From the NCBI RefSeq assembly GCF_963678975.1, contig NC_089278.1, positions 12,753,959 to 12,817,958 of the forward strand: 64,000 nt of DNA, given 5' to 3'. Below are positions 32,927 through 44,813 of the stretch, piece by piece. The translations under genes were made by a program, and so were the position numbers. The DNA comes from Dysidea avara. Its lineage: Eukaryota > Porifera > Demospongiae > Dictyoceratida > Dysideidae. Within the stretch, counting starts at the first letter, position 1. Each line of letters begins with the position of its first letter. Below the pieces are notes generated by a model. The model made no database searches. It was given only the letters and a program-made list of their open reading frames with translations, and was not told the origin of the DNA.

Positions 32927-35900
32927 ATGGGATTTCATTTTACAACAGTAATCGCTCTTCTAGCCTGCTCGTCACTTGTGACCATCGCAAGTAAGTGATA
33001 CTATTGAAGCGCCTAAGCTATCTCTCGTTGTGTGTTTGCATGCACATGTTGTGTGATTATGTTTATTACTGGATGTGTTAGTATTAAATAGGTCACTACT
33101 GATATAAAGGAGGTGTTAGTCTGAGGAATTTCACAACGTCTTTGTGTAAAACAACTGCAAATATTTATTGCAGCATTTTTTTTATTATCTGACTATATAG
33201 CAAGCATTATGTTCCTGCAGCTCACATGCTGTCTAGCACTTGTGAATTATATTGTGGCCTACACAAAGATGGTTTGTGTTGTGGTAGAAGTCTGGAGGAG
33301 ACACCAAGTTGGGACAGCCTATAAAGCATGTGGGAAGTGTGAGAATATGCCAAGTTGCACATGTGGGGAGCTTGTGATAACAACCTTCCACCTATTAACA
33401 CTCTGCAAAAAAACATTTCAGTCTTGCATAAGCAGCAAAAATATTGTCCCCACAGCTTTTCATCTGGCTGACCACAGTGGCTGTCCTTCTATTATTTAAC
33501 TAATCTGTTTACCATTCAGGTACATGTCTGTGTGTGTGCTGATACTGAGGTGATTTTTTTTTGGTATCAAATGGCTTCGCAGATAGTCAGTTACTAAGTA
33601 CTGGTGATTTGCTATGAAGAGATCACTTAGTGTCATAAATTGAGCGTTAAAATGCATCGATTAACATTGTATGTTTTCTGTATCAGTGGACCAACCCTAA
33701 CTTGTAATATAATTCTATTATAACAGAAGTACTGTCAGTTAACTTGGCTTCTATCATTTGATGTTTGGGTGAATTATGAAAACAGCACCAAATGATTTTG
33801 TCTTGTCGCCTCTGTCCATTTAGCAAGCCCTTGTGCATATAAGGCAATGCTAAAACTGGTCATGGCTGGAATTTTATTAAGAAGTGCATGAATAGGGCTA
33901 TAGTGAATTGGCTTTTTATCATTTCTTTTTTGTGCTATTTGTACAATTGTTTGCATTCATTTGTCTGAAAGTGGAACAGTTTTCTAATGACATTTTAATG
34001 GTTCTCATTCTACCAGGGTGTGTTTCACACAATGTTAACAAAGGGTTTTGAGGTTATATTTTATGTTTATTGTGGGAATATATAGAACAAACTGGTCGCA
34101 CTTAAAAAGGAAGTGTTAAAATATATCCCATTAGCACATGAGGCATTGATATGATGAGTCACTGAATTATAAAATTATCAATCCAAGAAGCATCAACCAT
34201 GCTTTGTTATCATTGCCAGTCCTCCTTCTGTTTTCATTTGTGTACTTTAACTAGTAGGCATGGCCGGTGACAAGCCTTTGTGGTGATAAACATTTACTAT
34301 AAGTTGTCGCACATCTGAGGATTGAGAAATGGAACTTTCTGCCAACAAAATTCATATCTATTTATGCTAGGAATGTGCCTGTTGTCCAACTGTGTGCAGG
34401 CAGAGAGTGTATACTGACCATTCCATGGGCACAAGGAAGGAATGCTGGGTGTGAGGCTTATCTCATTCAGTGGTACCCACTTCCTTGATTGTCACATCAC
34501 AAGGGAATTTATGTCCATATTTAGCAAGATTTTGAAATAGTGATTGATTATTATATTTTTGTTGTTTATTTTTGTTGTTGCTATGCATAGTGTTGCACTT
34601 TTGCTTAGTAACAGGGAGTAGCTTTAACATGTATCACTGTATATGTATAATTGATTTTGTTCTGATGATATCTTGTTACTATTTAGGTAAAGGACAACGG
34701 TGTAAAGTTCATCCACATGAAATTAACCTTCTCAAGAGTGTTCTACTAGAGACTGAATATCTTGATAATGTTGATTTGACTGATGGGCCAAGTTCAAAAT
34801 CTCCAGCCATCGTACTAGATGGTACCCATGGTATCAATGTTGACAACACCAGTCTCATGTTCCAAAAGAGACTACACCAGTATTCGTGTACAAGGAGACA
34901 GACTGTGTTCCGTGCTAGTGTGAAATTTGATGGTGTGGCAGATGGACCGATAGTATTCATACGCACAAAAAGTGATGTGGTTGCATTTTCACTTGAAGTT
35001 GAGTCTGATGATGCGACCATTAAAGTTGGCTTCATTCATGGTGGGGTGACATTTGGCGTATCATTTAACTACATCTTCAGTGACTTATCAGTTTGGCATA
35101 ATATTATAGTATCATTTGATGGTAAACTTGTTACTGTATATGTTGACTGTGAGAAAGTTGGTGAAAGAGTTATCATGCGACCTGACTACTGTCTACCAGA
35201 TGATCTGAAGCTAGGTATTGGTGGCAACCCTCAGAATACCGAGTTCTTCAAGGTAGGTATTGTGTGTGTGTGTTGCTGAGAAAAAAATGAATTTCACCAT
35301 GTGTAATGAGGTGTGAGGTTAATTGCTAATGGCTTTTGATGTGGCTACAAGGTCCATGGTGATTGTGACTCGTATGGCTGCTGGTTATACCAGTATGTGA
35401 TGTGATGTGATGAAATGTGATTCAGTAAGACATGACTGTACCCAGTCTGGACTGGTATACTGTGAATAGCATTATTGTATTCATGTCCACGATCCACTAC
35501 ACTGTAGTTTCACATGTTGCAACCATTGCTTGTTACAAACTATAATATGGTTGTCATGTAGTGTTAAATGTGACAGCAAAGTGTGGTACCCATTAAACAA
35601 CACTACTTATATCATGAACAATAAAGGCATGAGTCTATTTCACATCTCAATACACATTCACTGGGTGTTAGTTTGGTGACTAATAGGCGTATATGGGTTA
35701 GGTAATTTGTGCATAAGAGCTTATTCAATTGTATCTCAAGTACCATGAAAATGTCACAAGCTTATAAAGCCTGTCCTGGTGACCATGTCATGTGTTCACA
35801 TCCTTATAGATCACCTCCTTTGCATGGTGGCCATTATCATATCCTACTGCTTGTGTCAGTTGTTTCACTAATTTGGTTATGTACACTAGCTGAAGGTACC

Positions 35901-38900
35901 TGAAGTCCATTTTCATAAAGTTTTTTAGTTTTTTCACTCTTCCATGACTATGCAGACTGAGTGTATTGTATAAAGTTATTATGCAAAAATGGTTTGTACT
36001 TCCAATTAGCTTGTTGATTCACTGTTGTTTATAGTCATGCACATTTTTGAGGTTGTCTGTAGTCACTAGTGGCGCTGTCAACAGCTATAAGGTTTCTGCA
36101 CCATCTGTTGTGAATGCTATTGAGTGCACAATTACTTGACTTCTTAATGTATTGGTTATCAAACCAACACGTGTGTATAAAATATCTAGTTATTTGCTTG
36201 ATCATATTCAATACCTGCTGGACTTGTTTACCCATGTATGAAGAGTAACATCATCTCATCACTTAAACATTACTAACATCTAATCTTTGCAGTACCTAGT
36301 ATATCATTAATGGAGTGATGTAGCACTTGATGTCATAATTTTGTCATTGTCAATGATGAACAGTGACATATCCTGGGTCAATGTTGATGTCGCGCCTTCT
36401 GACTACCTGTCATGTACAAGTCAATTTTTGTCTGTACTCAACAAGGGTTGTGTTTACTATAAACTGTTCTCTTGTTTTCAGGGATACCTACAAGACCTGG
36501 TGATATCATTTAGGGAAAGTGGTATTCGAAAGTTGTGCCCGTTAGCTTCTACTGGTAAGTACATATGAGTAGTGATAGTTAGTGGATGTCGTTTGTGTCA
36601 TTGTGTAGATTGTGAATACACTGCTTCTTATCAAGCTCTAAATGACACAGTTCACACGCTGATGGCCACTAATATTGAACTTCGGGCAGAGGTAAATGAT
36701 TAAAACGATTCATAAAAAGTATTGTTTACATTATTGTCTGTGTAGGTTGCCGAGTTGAAGTATAACTTGTCCATGATGGAACCAATGACTCAACGATTTA
36801 CATGCTTTGTTGATGGCAAACAACATAAGTTTGAGGACTTCTTTTGGAGAGAAGATGGAAGACTTTGTGTTTGCAGTGTAAGTGTATCAAAACATATGGC
36901 TAATAACAGATAAACCTGTAATATATATATACATAATTACTAACAACTGTGTTTTTTTAGACTGGAGCCACTGCGAGATGTACTGTCCCAAGTAGCTTAG
37001 AAAAACCAGGCTCAGGTAAAACAGTAGATCCGAGATTGTTAGAAAGTGAGTACTTGTATTTCTATGTAGAAGGTACAATTAACTGTTTTTCTTTCTTTGC
37101 CTATATTGTAGCCTGTGAAATTCATGGGGAAGATATCTTTGCTGATCATTACCACACAAAAAAAGAAGATGGCAACTGCACTTTGACAAAATGTTATGTA
37201 TCACATGTAAGTAATCTGTTAACATGTTTGTATAGTCTTGTAGACACTGTAAAATGGTCATCTGTATTTTTGTAGTGGTAGGATATTTAAATATATATGT
37301 TGTTTGCTTTCATTGTAGCCAATTTTGGGTCGATACATTAAAAGAGCAGAGGCACCTAAGAAATATATGTGTACTGACAGACTGAAAGACTGTTCTGAAG
37401 CTACAAAATGGACTGTAGAAGAGAAAGTTGCCTCGCGTTGTTGTGGATTTTGTACTCGTAAGTAATTTAAACGATTTTTTTAAATAGCGGCTTTGAAAAA
37501 TATCTTTCCTTAGTTTGTGATATGCAAACTGACTGCCCAGAACACGCAGAATGTATGGAGGACGGTGGTGATTACACCTGCAAGTGTAAGAAAGGTTTTA
37601 TTGAGGGTGGAGGCTATTGTACAGGTAAGATTATTATTATTCATTATGTTACTTCACCAATACTTGATCTCTTTAGATCTCGATGAGTGCAGTAATGGAC
37701 ACATTGACAAATATGGACATTACTGTCCCTCTGATGCAAGATGTGTTAACACTCTGGGTGGATTTGTATGCCAGTGCCCTAAGGGGTTTAAGTTTGTCGA
37801 TCAAGGTGACTTCTCATCAACTTGTGAAAGTACGAATTGCAGTGTAGTGTGTTATTGTCTTTTCATTGTTACTGTCTTGATGTCTTGATATGTATCATTG
37901 TTAATATATTGATATCATGACTTTTGATGTCTTTTCTGCTATAGATATCAATGAATGTGAAGATGATTTTCTCTGTCCTAACAATTTGGTGTGTAAAGAT
38001 CTTCCTGGTTCATATGAGTGTACCTGTGACAGTGGTAACATCAGAGTAGGAGATCGTTGTATACGTAAGTAGTAATTTTGGAACTGACCGGTAAAGTTTT
38101 AAAGAGTTTTCTTTTCACCTGTAGCTCATTGTGATCCACCATGTCATTCAGCAGGAACTTGTGTAGCTAACAACACTTGTATGTGTCCTGGAGGACTTAC
38201 TGGGAAATACTGTGAAAGTGGTATGTTATCAGATAGCTGTGGGTCACTGTTTTATTGTAGGTAGTGAGTAGTTGTAGCTCCTCTATGTTGTCACTGTAGA
38301 TATCAATGAATGTGATGGTAGCCATGGGTGTAGTGAACATGCCACTTGTATCAACTTTCATGGTGGATATTTCTGTCGTTGTAAAGATGGCTACCATGGC
38401 AATGGAAGAACCTGTACTGGTAAGTGCACACTGTTGTGGTATATTGAGATTTTCATAAACAACAAACTAAATGGCAACTTTTCATAACAATTCCTTAAGT
38501 GTTGACATTGTTGTTGTAAATCCTGCAGACATCAATGAATGCGCTAATAAAGAAACTTATGATTGTCCACGCACAACAACTTGTAAGAACACAAATGGTA
38601 GTTACGAGTGTGAGTGTGAACATGGAGACTGCAGAGGTATGTGGTGTGTGTCCATTGTACTGGATGTGCCATCATGTGTATTTGTTTAAACAGGTGGTTG
38701 TGTCCATAATAATGTGACATATCTAAATAACGGATCCTACTACAAAGGAAATCGCAATTGCCGAAAATGTACTTGCCTTGTAAGTAGTGTGAATAATGAC
38801 TTATTGTGTCAAGTTACAATATGTGTATTTTTATGCAGAATGGAACGTGGGATGACTGTCCTTGCCAATGTGACACCAGTCCTTGTTGTAGAAGTTGCAC

Positions 38901-39896
38901 AAAAGGTATTAATGGTAAGATAGTAGCTTATATCATACAACAGTATATTTCAGCTCTCTATACACATCTGCTAGTTATTATTTCTAACATTACAGCAGTT
39001 TTTCATGCATTAGGTTCTTGTGAAATTGGTGGTCAGGTATTTGGTCACAACGAAGAATTCATTCATCCTAATGACTCATGTAAAAACTGTACATGCAAGG
39101 TAAATATAGAAGGGAGAAGATAACTGGTGTACTACTGACTTTATTATTAGAACGGAAAACTTGAGTGTACGGGCAAAGGACTTGGGTTTGTTTGTCCAAA
39201 GGAGCTGCTAAGTACAGGAAAGAGTGAATGCCCAAAATGTGAAGGTATGTGTGTTGATGTCGTTGTTAATATCTACTGAATGTTCGTCACATTCTTATAG
39301 TGGAAAAGTGTACAGCAACTAATGATGGAGCTGTTCATAACAACAGTTGTACTGAATGTACCTGTGAGGTAGGTGGTATCGTATGGTTTGAATATCTGTA
39401 TGTTCAAACACACATTCTCATTATTGTCCACGTTTTACAATGTATATTTTTTACTATGCAGAACAACGAATGGACTTGTAAGAAAAAAGTAACATGCTCA
39501 CCGGTGACATGTAAATCTACTATAATTATGGGATGTTGTGAAGTGTGTGATGGGTCTACAAATACAAGGATACTCTCTAGTAGTAGTACAAGTGGCCAGC
39601 CAGCATTTGTAAGTACTTGAATTGTTTTACAAAGGAACCCATCATTATAGAAGACACAATAATATGTGGGACAATTTTCTACAGCCCTGTTTTTTAAGGG
39701 TGTATGTTTAAATACTAGTTAGTATTAAGACACCTGGAATAGAGCCTGGGAGGTCCAGTGTAGTTTCTATTGTGCGTGGAATATACACACTGTATGTGCA
39801 TAACTAGTTTAAACAATATTTCAGGGAATTACAAATTCTGTTACTACAACATCAATGCAACCTGACAATGATGATGATGATGATGGATATTGTTAA
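32927..39896 (+). CDS. NELL: NELL-type secreted protein (LamG, VWC, EGF), gene A
   Basis: 21 in-frame exons encode 857 aa (vertebrate NELL1/2 ~810-816). Exons: 32927-32990, 34687-35252, 36482-36554, 36609-36691, 36746-36877, 36961-37045, 37112-37206, 37319-37457, 37514-37624, 37677-37829, 37945-38064, 38125-38220, 38300-38419, 38529-38636, 38694-38779, 38839-38914, 39014-39099, 39151-39244, 39301-39368, 39462-39608, 39825-39896. Domains: signal peptide (1-21), laminin-G/thrombospondin-N domain (~25-210, ASVKFDG...DGPIVFIRT, SVWHNIIVSFDGKLVTVYVDC), helix (~225-275), VWC (~275-413), six EGF (~414-649, four with the calcium-binding D-I/L-N/D-E-C start), VWC repeats (650-~815), acidic tail DNDDDDDGYC. 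NELL proteins are secreted trimeric glycoproteins of the extracellular matrix and axon guidance. Exon 6 has an alternative donor at 37016 and exon 16 at 38906, both in frame. Confidence 0.93.
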
Positions 39897-40285
39897 CTGT
39901 CCTGCTTATACATTTCAACTCTTGTGTAAATATGGTTTAATTATTATTATTTCATTGTATACTCATGAATCTCTGCTATAGTTTTTAATGACTTGTTTTA
40001 CCTGATTTGTTTGTAATGTTGTACCAAGGTTATATGTATGTATTCTATATATGAACACACTACACACACAGTTACTTGTTTTTGACCAGTTTAATCAATG
40101 GATGATTTTAACATTATTAAAGTATACACTTGTTGAAAGTAATGAGAGTATGATTTAAAGTGTAGAGTTTGCTGATTAATTGATCACTGACTACTTAAAG
40201 CTACTACTGGAATCTGTCGTGATCTCACCATATCCTCAAGGGCAGAGTGAAACTACTTTGAACTATAATACTCAAATCATCTGGC

Positions 40286-40390
40286 TCTACGTCATTGTTG
40301 ATATCTACTTGTCATATTCTTATAGTGGAAAAGTGTATACAGAAAGAAGCTAATGACAAAGCTGGTCATAACAATTGTACTGTTGATTCC
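40286..40390 (+). pseudogene. Orphan copy of NELL-A intron 18 / exon 19 (VWC)
   Basis: GTCATTGTTGATATCTACTT ... ATTCTTATAGTGGAAAAGTG ... GGTCATAACAATTGTACTG closely matches NELL-A 39257-39353, including the 3' splice site and the first ~25 codons of exon 19. The copy lies ~390 bp beyond the NELL-A stop on the same strand and is not followed by the conserved ECTCE or a donor. It is a partial duplicate. Confidence 0.75.
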
Positions 40391-41178
40391 CATGTTGTCA
40401 CAAAATATTCTGTTTCGCTATGCATTTCATCTCATGGATTTGCAAATCTGTGTTTTGCATGGTAAATTAATATTAACCACCTGCAAAATGATGTCTGAAC
40501 AGGAATCAATTGCAAGCATTATACATACAGCTGTCACTAGATAAACTGCATCTGAATTATCAGTTAAATTAATTGACTCAAGGCTGCCCAGATCCAGTCA
40601 TGGATTTTTTCAAACACACTTTATGAAACACACTGTACAATAGACAAGAACATATGCAATTTTTGCTTTGCTTTGTAAATCAGACTGGTGTGAATTTGTG
40701 CTGCATAACAATGGCGTGCATATAGGGTTGATGATGCAGCATTAGCTATAGCATACAGTTAACGTGTCAGCCAGAGAGTGCAGTTGATAAAACATATTTT
40801 GTAACTTGCTTGTATCTGTGTAAACTTATACAGCCACTTAACTTGTATGCATGTGCTATACATGTATTGTATACAATCATGCAGTGTCCCAACATACCAG
40901 CTATTATCGTGTGCACACACATGCACTAAATCATGATTGCTTCAAAGTTAAACTGTCATTTTAGTATAATTATTATATATATCCCAAGATAAAATATAAC
41001 ACAAAAGTCAACTCAAAACTTTATATTTACAATGTACAATTAAAAACACAAATTCATTGTTCTTCACTGTACAATCAATAGTAGCTACTCATCATCATAT
41101 GGTGATACGGGTTCCTCCTGCCAAACAAGATCATGATTATGTTATAAGACATGATTATCCATATAGAGGCACTAAATA

Positions 41179-41235
<57 letters not shown>

Positions 41236-41236
41236 A
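41179..41236 (+). repeat. (GT)n microsatellite
   Basis: TATGTGTGTG...GTGTATG dinucleotide tract with one TT interruption, between the two NELL genes. Confidence 0.95.
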
Positions 41237-41738
41237 TGTATTCATGAAGGTGCTGGAGGGGCAAAATGACTTTTTGCTATTTATACAATAAGCGTTCCCT
41301 CAAGTTCAAATTGAAAACACCCAAATTAAAAAGTGCTATGGAATGCTTGAAAGAAGGTTTCTGGAATCGTTATGGTGTGTATACAGTGGAATCTCTATAA
41401 TAATGGACACTCAGTTGGGACGGCCAAATAATCTTGATGAAATTTAGTTATCTTTTTTCAGAGGTAAAATTGGATTGGTAGGTCTCTTTTATAGCTCCTT
41501 GGAGGCTCCACTATATAGCTGTTCAGAAGCACGCAAACATATATGCTCCCCCATGCCAGCTGTTGTCGCACAAACTGAACTGACTAATACATAATTTGAA
41601 TGGATACTGGAGAAATGAAAGCTGATATTTCCAATGTATGCAAGTAGTAGGGTTGTTCTGTCAACCGTACCTACTACGATGATAGAACATCTGTCATTTG
41701 TGTGTATAACCAGTCTATGTATTTTAGGCTTTTAATTA

Positions 41739-42254
41739 CAGGTTTTTGCAATTGAATTCGTCGTTTTTGCGATTGAATTCGTCCCGTTTGCAATTGAATT
41801 CGTCGGTTTTGCGATAGAATTCGTCGCGTTTGCATTACAATTCGTCATAAACAAAACTGCTCCAAGAAAGAGACACTAATGACAGAGTTACACTTGAGAC
41901 ACTAGAAGGTAATTGGAGCTGGTAGCGCGCGAAGCTAATAGCTGTCTGACAAGTTAATTAGCTTGCTCGCGAGTGACCACACCCATCGCGAATGGCGCAG
42001 TAGAATTTGGAATGTTGCTGGATAGGCTGTAGAGGAAGAATTATTGCCTTATAAAGAGTTGTTTACTAATGTTGTACTTGAACAAGTTCTTGTAGCAGCT
42101 GCTACACCATGTTTTCGTGTTTTCTCCAGCTGCCATTCTTGTTACGGACGAATTTAACTGCAAAACCGACGAATTCTATTGCAAAACCGACGAATTCAAT
42201 TGCAAACGGAACGAATTCAATTGCAAAGTCGCCGAATTCAATTGCAAAAACCTG
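41739..42254. mobile_element. MITE whose inverted termini are tandem ~21-bp repeats
   Basis: Both ends carry CAGGTTTTTGCAATTGAATT (right end inverted) between TA dinucleotides (41737-41738, 42255-42256), as with TA-targeting elements. Each terminus is an array of about five units built on TTTGCAATTGAATTCGTC, head-to-tail on the left and inverted on the right. The ~280-bp middle is unique. The Glu-Phe-Asn-Cys-Lys repeats seen on translation are an artefact of the array. Confidence 0.8.
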
Positions 42255-42499
42255 TATCATATGCATAATATACCACTGATTGCAAAACTTATGACAAATC
42301 CAGAGAGGTTCCAAAGGTGGTGCCCCATTTTTGGGAGAGCTTTCCTACATAACTTCAGTGATACATCTAAATGAGTAATTTTGATCAAAACTGTTTTCAA
42401 TTTATTGTGTTGAAGATAACAGCATGCATATACAGGATAAGGGGAACTCCCTGGAGCTTAATATAAACTGCAGTACAAATAATTATTTTCTCTGACTGC

Positions 42500-42505
42500 T
42501 TTATT
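42500..42505 (-). terminator. Putative poly(A) signal of NELL-B (AATAAA)
   Basis: AATAAA on the minus strand lies 12 bp after the proposed stop codon of the last NELL-B exon. It supports the short 3' end but is a common hexamer in AT-rich DNA. Confidence 0.4.
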
Positions 42506-42517
42506 GGAATAATTTAA

Positions 42518-44716
42518 TCATTCCTCCTTGCCCAAGAGTGCAAGTCTTAATAAGTGACCTATTTGTGGATCTCCTATTTGGAACATTAGGTAAAAACACT
42601 TCACATGCATAATTCAAACATCTAATGCACACCAATATAGTAGAATAGCAACTAATGTATGGATTGTCATAACTTGTTTTATGATATGACAATATTTATA
42701 GCTTCTTACTTTACAATTCTTACATGAGTGACCACTACCAACACTTTGATCCTGTTCTTCACTTATTGATGCTGAGTTAAGATCAGCTACATGAAAGCAA
42801 CACTAGGATAATATACCAGTAATATATACACAAGGGAACAATGCATTCTTTTAGAAGAGACCAACTTCCACTTACCAGTACAAGTTTTTCCATTTCCATG
42901 GTAGCCATTTTTGCAGAGACAGAAATATCCACCATGAAAGTTGATACAAGTGGCATGTTCACTACACCCATGGTTACTGTCACACTCATTGATATCTACA
43001 GTGACAACATAGAGGAGCTACAACTACTCAACTACCTACTAATAACACAGTGACCCACAACTATCTGATAACATACCACTTTCACAGTATTTCCCAGTAA
43101 GTCCTCCAGGACACATACAAGTGTTGTTAGCTACACACTTTCCTAATGAATGACATGGTGGATCACAATGAGCTACAGGTGGAGAAATATTTTCACAATA
43201 CAAGCAATATCGTTGTGGTTACTGAAACTCACGTATGCAGTGATCGCCAGCTCTGACAAAACCGTCATCACATGTGCACTCAAATGATCCATCATTATTT
43301 TTGCACGTTAATTCAACTGGACAAACAGAGTGATCCTTGCATTCATCAATATCTGTAAATAGTATAGAAATAGCTACTATTAGAAACAGCTTTGCACCAA
43401 ACACTCTGCAATGCATAGCTAGATTTTCTATATTAGCTACTGTGTTTGTAGAATGCAATCAAGATTCTTTGTCATACTGTAACAAAACTCAGTGCCTGAC
43501 AAAAGTCACTATAGTGTGTGCATATATATATAATTGCAATTGCACCTGAACATTCTGAATGGAAGCCACCTTGATCAATAAACTGGTATCCGTTTGGACA
43601 CTGGCAAGTAAATCCACCCGGAGTGTTAATACATCTTGCCTGTCTTGGGCAGTAATGTCCATATTTATCGATAACACCATTTCTGCATTCATCAATATCT
43701 ATAACGCACAAAACATACAGACTAACATGAGCTATAAAAAAACAATATATTATATTATATGTAATAAGGATGTGATGACATGCTGTTGACCATCCAGTAA
43801 TTATAAAAATACTTTTTCTAATAAGTAGATAAAAGGTCCTCTGAGATGAGTATAGTTACTACTCAGTTTTAGCAAAATCTATAATCAGGCTGCTCTATTT
43901 TATAATACCACTGAAATTTATGATAAAGTTGTCTTCATAGTAAAGTTAGAATTATGCGATTAAGTTTTCATGCAATACTCAGTATTGTTACTATAGGCAC
44001 AGATGTGATACACCTACCTCTACAAGTGTTGCCATCCTGAAGAAAGCCAACCTTACATTTACAAGTGTAATTGTTGTGCTGGTCTATGCATTCAGAATGT
44101 TCAGGACAGTCAGACTGGAGTTGGCAAGCTAGTGAAAACAATGTTGCTATTGAGAATCAAAGTAGCATATGAAGTACTCACCATTACAAAAACCACAGCA
44201 TTGAGATGCTAGTTTCTGTTTTTCACTCCAACCTGTTGCATTAGAACAGTTCCTCAGATAATCCTCACAAGTGTGAATTTGTGCATCTCTCATCGTGTTA
44301 ACAAAAAGGTTCAAAATTAACTATAAAGTGTAATATTACGAATACTGAATGATACTCTGAACACTAATTCAAATAATACATACTGTTAAAAACACTACTT
44401 ACATTTGAGTCACATCTTTGTGATTTACAAGAGTGGTTGCTGATTCTTGTAAAGTACAAATGATCTGCTAATATCTTATCTCCATTAACTGCACACACTG
44501 AAATGACCATGAAAATCACATTAATAATAGTTCATGAAAATATGAGCACTAACTTTGTTTATCTTCAGGTGGAGGTGTAGGACGTACTAAATTTTCTGGA
44601 TTGGTACATCTTGGAGTGCCCCCAGTCTAAAATGAATATATGATTGCAATCATGCATACACTTTTGCATGCGCACACACAATACGCATACATATACGCAT
44701 ACACTACACATATACG

Positions 44717-44813
<97 letters not shown>

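Noticed and set aside
33209..33499. 96-codon frame with a hydrophobic N-terminus inside NELL-A intron 1
   Set aside because: It looks superficially like a signal peptide, but there is no promoter, no domain, and the frame lies within an intron of a well-supported gene.
42102..42374. Apparent peptide repeat Glu-Phe-Asn-Cys-Lys on both strands
   Set aside because: It is an artefact of the 21-bp terminal array of the MITE at 41739-42254, whose unit length is divisible by three.
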